Both the position numbers and the translations under genes were made by a program. Positions 23,419 through 24,906 of a stretch of DNA of 24,906 nucleotides are shown piece after piece. The notes beneath the pieces are model-generated. The model worked only from the letters and a program-made list of their open reading frames with translations, did no database searches and was not told the origin of the DNA. Source of the stretch: RGIG1681 sp045596905 (GTDB taxonomy: Bacteria > Bacillota > Clostridia > Christensenellales > UBA1242); assembly GCA_045596905.1 (NCBI GenBank), contig JAZODG010000026.1, forward strand, positions 1 to 24,906. Direction: 5' to 3'. The number at the start of each line of letters is the position of its first letter. Within the stretch, counting starts at the first letter, position 1.

Positions 23419-24570
23419 ATGGAAAAAATTTATTATTTAGATAATGCTGCAACAACAAAAGTGTTTGATGAAGTGTTTGATTTGATGAAGGAAAATAATA
23501 AGAATTTTTATAATCCTAGTGCATCATATTCACAAGCTATTTCAGTTAAAAAAACTTTAGATTCTGCAAGAAAAACAATTTCTGATTTGATGCATGGTCA
23601 AGGTGGAAAATTGTATTTTACTTCAAGTGCTACTGAATCAAATAATACAGTTTTTCAGGGTGTACATTTAAGAAAAGGACAAACCGTTTTGATATCAAAA
23701 GGTGAACACCCAGCAGTGTTTAATGCGGCTTATAGATTAGAAAAAAATGGAATCACTATAAAAGAAATTCCACTAACAAAAGATGGTGTTGTTGACTTTG
23801 AAGAATACAAAAAATTAGTTGATGAAAATGTTGCATTGATTTCGGTTATTCATGTTTCAAATGAAACTGGTGCTGTGAACGATATTAAAAAATTATGTGC
23901 TTATGCAAAAGATGTTAACTCAAAAATTTTGTTTCATAGTGATGGTGTTCAAGCTTTTGGAAAAACTAAAATTAATCTTGTAAATTTGGGTGTTGATTTG
24001 TACACAATTTCAGCACACAAAATTTATGCGCCAAGAGGCATTGCTGCACTCTGGGTGAAGGGTGGTGTTGTGATTGATTCACTCCTTGTTGGTGGTGGTC
24101 AAGAAGATGGTTTTAGGTCATCAACTGAAAATGTTTCAGGTGCGATTGCGTTTGAATATTCAGCAAAAAAAATGTGTAGTGAAATGGAAAAAAACTGCAC
24201 AAAAGTTTTAGAATTAAAGCAAAAATTACTTAATTTATTGAAAAAAAGTGAGATAAATGCGTTTTTTGAGTGCAATTCAAATGATGAATGTTTGCCATAT
24301 ATTGTGTCACTTTCGTTTGATAAAATTAAAGGTGAAGTGCTTGTGCATTCGCTTGAAGCAGACGGATTGTTGCTTTCAACTGGTTCTGCATGTTCATCAA
24401 AAAAGGCAGGAAACAGAACACTCAAAGCTATGGGAAAAACTGATACACAAATTATTGGAAGTGTTAGAATTAGTTTTTCACCATATGAAGAATATGATAT
24501 GGGATACATTGTAAATTCCATCGTGAAAAATGTGTTACGATTTGAAAAAAATGTACTAGTAAAAAAATAG
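23419..24570 (+). CDS. Cysteine desulfurase (NifS/IscS family)
   Basis: This PLP enzyme takes sulfur from L-cysteine as an enzyme persulfide and passes it on, here most likely to ThiI encoded next. Motifs in the 383 residues: LDNAATT at 7-13, H97 in GEHPA, D175 and Q178 in HSDGVQAF, PLP lysine K201 in SAHKIYAPRG, GGGQEDGFRSSTEN from 225, and the persulfide Cys325 in STGSACSS. I start at ATG 23419 because members normally begin MxxIYLDNAATT. An ATG at 23401 lies within the promoter and would add six unrelated residues. There is no Shine-Dalgarno site. Pairing with thiI is common in Firmicutes and supports a tRNA-thiolation role rather than iron-sulfur assembly. Confidence 0.92.
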   Translation: MEKIYYLDNAATTKVFDEVFDLMKENNKNFYNPSASYSQAISVKKTLDSARKTISDLMHGQGGKLYFTSSATESNNTVFQGVHLRKGQTVLISKGEHPAVFNAAYRLEKNGITIKEIPLTKDGVVDFEEYKKLVDENVALISVIHVSNETGAVNDIKKLCAYAKDVNSKILFHSDGVQAFGKTKINLVNLGVDLYTISAHKIYAPRGIAALWVKGGVVIDSLLVGGGQEDGFRSSTENVSGAIAFEYSAKKMCSEMEKNCTKVLELKQKLLNLLKKSEINAFFECNSNDECLPYIVSLSFDKIKGEVLVHSLEADGLLLSTGSACSSKKAGNRTLKAMGKTDTQIIGSVRISFSPYEEYDMGYIVNSIVKNVLRFEKNVLVKK

Positions 24571-24577
24571 GTGAGAT

Positions 24578-24906
24578 ATGGAAAAAGTTATTTTAATTAG
24601 ATATGGAGAAATATTTTTAAAAGGAAAAAATAGGGGATTTTTTGAAAAGACACTCCTGAATAATATTAGAGAAAATTTGTCTAAATTCAATCTTGAAGTT
24701 GTTAAGATTCCTGGTAGGTTTATGGTTCAAAATTTTAATGAAGATGATGAACTTGAAATCTGTAACAGACTTTCAAAAATCGCTGGTATTTTTTCATTTT
24801 CACCAGCTTATTGTTTTGATACAAGTTTGGAACTTATTAGTGAAAATGCTATCAAATATTTAGAGAATAAAAAAGGAACTTTTAAGGTTGAAACAAACAG
24901 AGCTGA
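24578..24906 (+). CDS. thiI: tRNA 4-thiouridine synthase ThiI (partial, 5' part)
   Basis: The window ends inside this gene, leaving about 109 codons. The product starts MEKVILIRYGEIFLKGKNR, the conserved N-terminal end of ThiI, followed by FE-x-x-L and the beginning of the THUMP region (IAGIFSFSPAYCF). ThiI uses ATP and persulfide sulfur to make s4U8 in tRNA and can also supply thiazole sulfur. The adenylation and rhodanese-like parts lie beyond the window. AGGTGAG at 24569-24575 is the likely binding site, overlapping the desulfurase stop. The gene is probably co-transcribed with that desulfurase, which would be its sulfur donor. Confidence 0.9.
   Translation, partial: MEKVILIRYGEIFLKGKNRGFFEKTLLNNIRENLSKFNLEVVKIPGRFMVQNFNEDDELEICNRLSKIAGIFSFSPAYCFDTSLELISENAIKYLENKKGTFKVETNRA

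Noticed and set aside
1..24906. CRISPR arrays, tRNA or rRNA genes, insertion sequences
   Set aside because: No regularly spaced repeats, no RNA gene sequence and no transposase or integrase were seen on either strand.

Overview
This is an A+T-rich chromosomal window with short intergenic gaps, clear AAGGAG-type ribosome binding sites and extended -10 promoters, as expected of a low-GC Firmicute. Genes for spore germination and sporulation (spoVAC, spoVAD, spoVAE, yunB) point to an endospore-forming member of the Clostridia. A lineage below class cannot be assigned from what is visible. I see no mobile element, CRISPR array, tRNA or rRNA, and no gene-free stretch over 300 bases. The window ends inside a gene (thiI).

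Left part (1-5945): deoC is followed by tsaE, tsaB and rimI, which serve tRNA t6A modification and protein N-acetylation. An alpha/beta hydrolase, a MurF-type ligase with an N-terminal membrane domain, and a D-Ala-D-Ala ligase come next. MurF, Ddl and the distant minus-strand MurG (10562-11620) together cover late peptidoglycan precursor synthesis.

Middle (6059-13322): a promoter leads into a large acidic coiled-coil protein of unknown function with an Arg/Thr-rich tail. It is followed closely by a duplicated DUF1538 membrane protein and two small PII-like proteins. The last three look like a membrane transporter or channel with its own cytoplasmic ligand-sensing regulators, and are the best candidate for a poorly described system. 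After convergent murG comes a 528-residue protein with an HEITH zinc-protease motif.

Topoisomerase part (13460-19308): a B subunit and an A subunit of a type IIA topoisomerase form an operon. The A subunit has six propeller blades but no GyrA box where it is expected. A membrane protein with a bacterial Ig-like extracellular part follows.

Right part (19323-24906): an Asn/Gln-rich lipoprotein is divergent from spoVAC-spoVAD-spoVAE. Then come yunB, with a good mother-cell sigma-E promoter, a cysteine desulfurase, and the start of thiI (tRNA 4-thiouridine). Both yunB and the desulfurase lack a Shine-Dalgarno sequence, and their promoters place the predicted transcript start at the ATG, so both may be leaderless.
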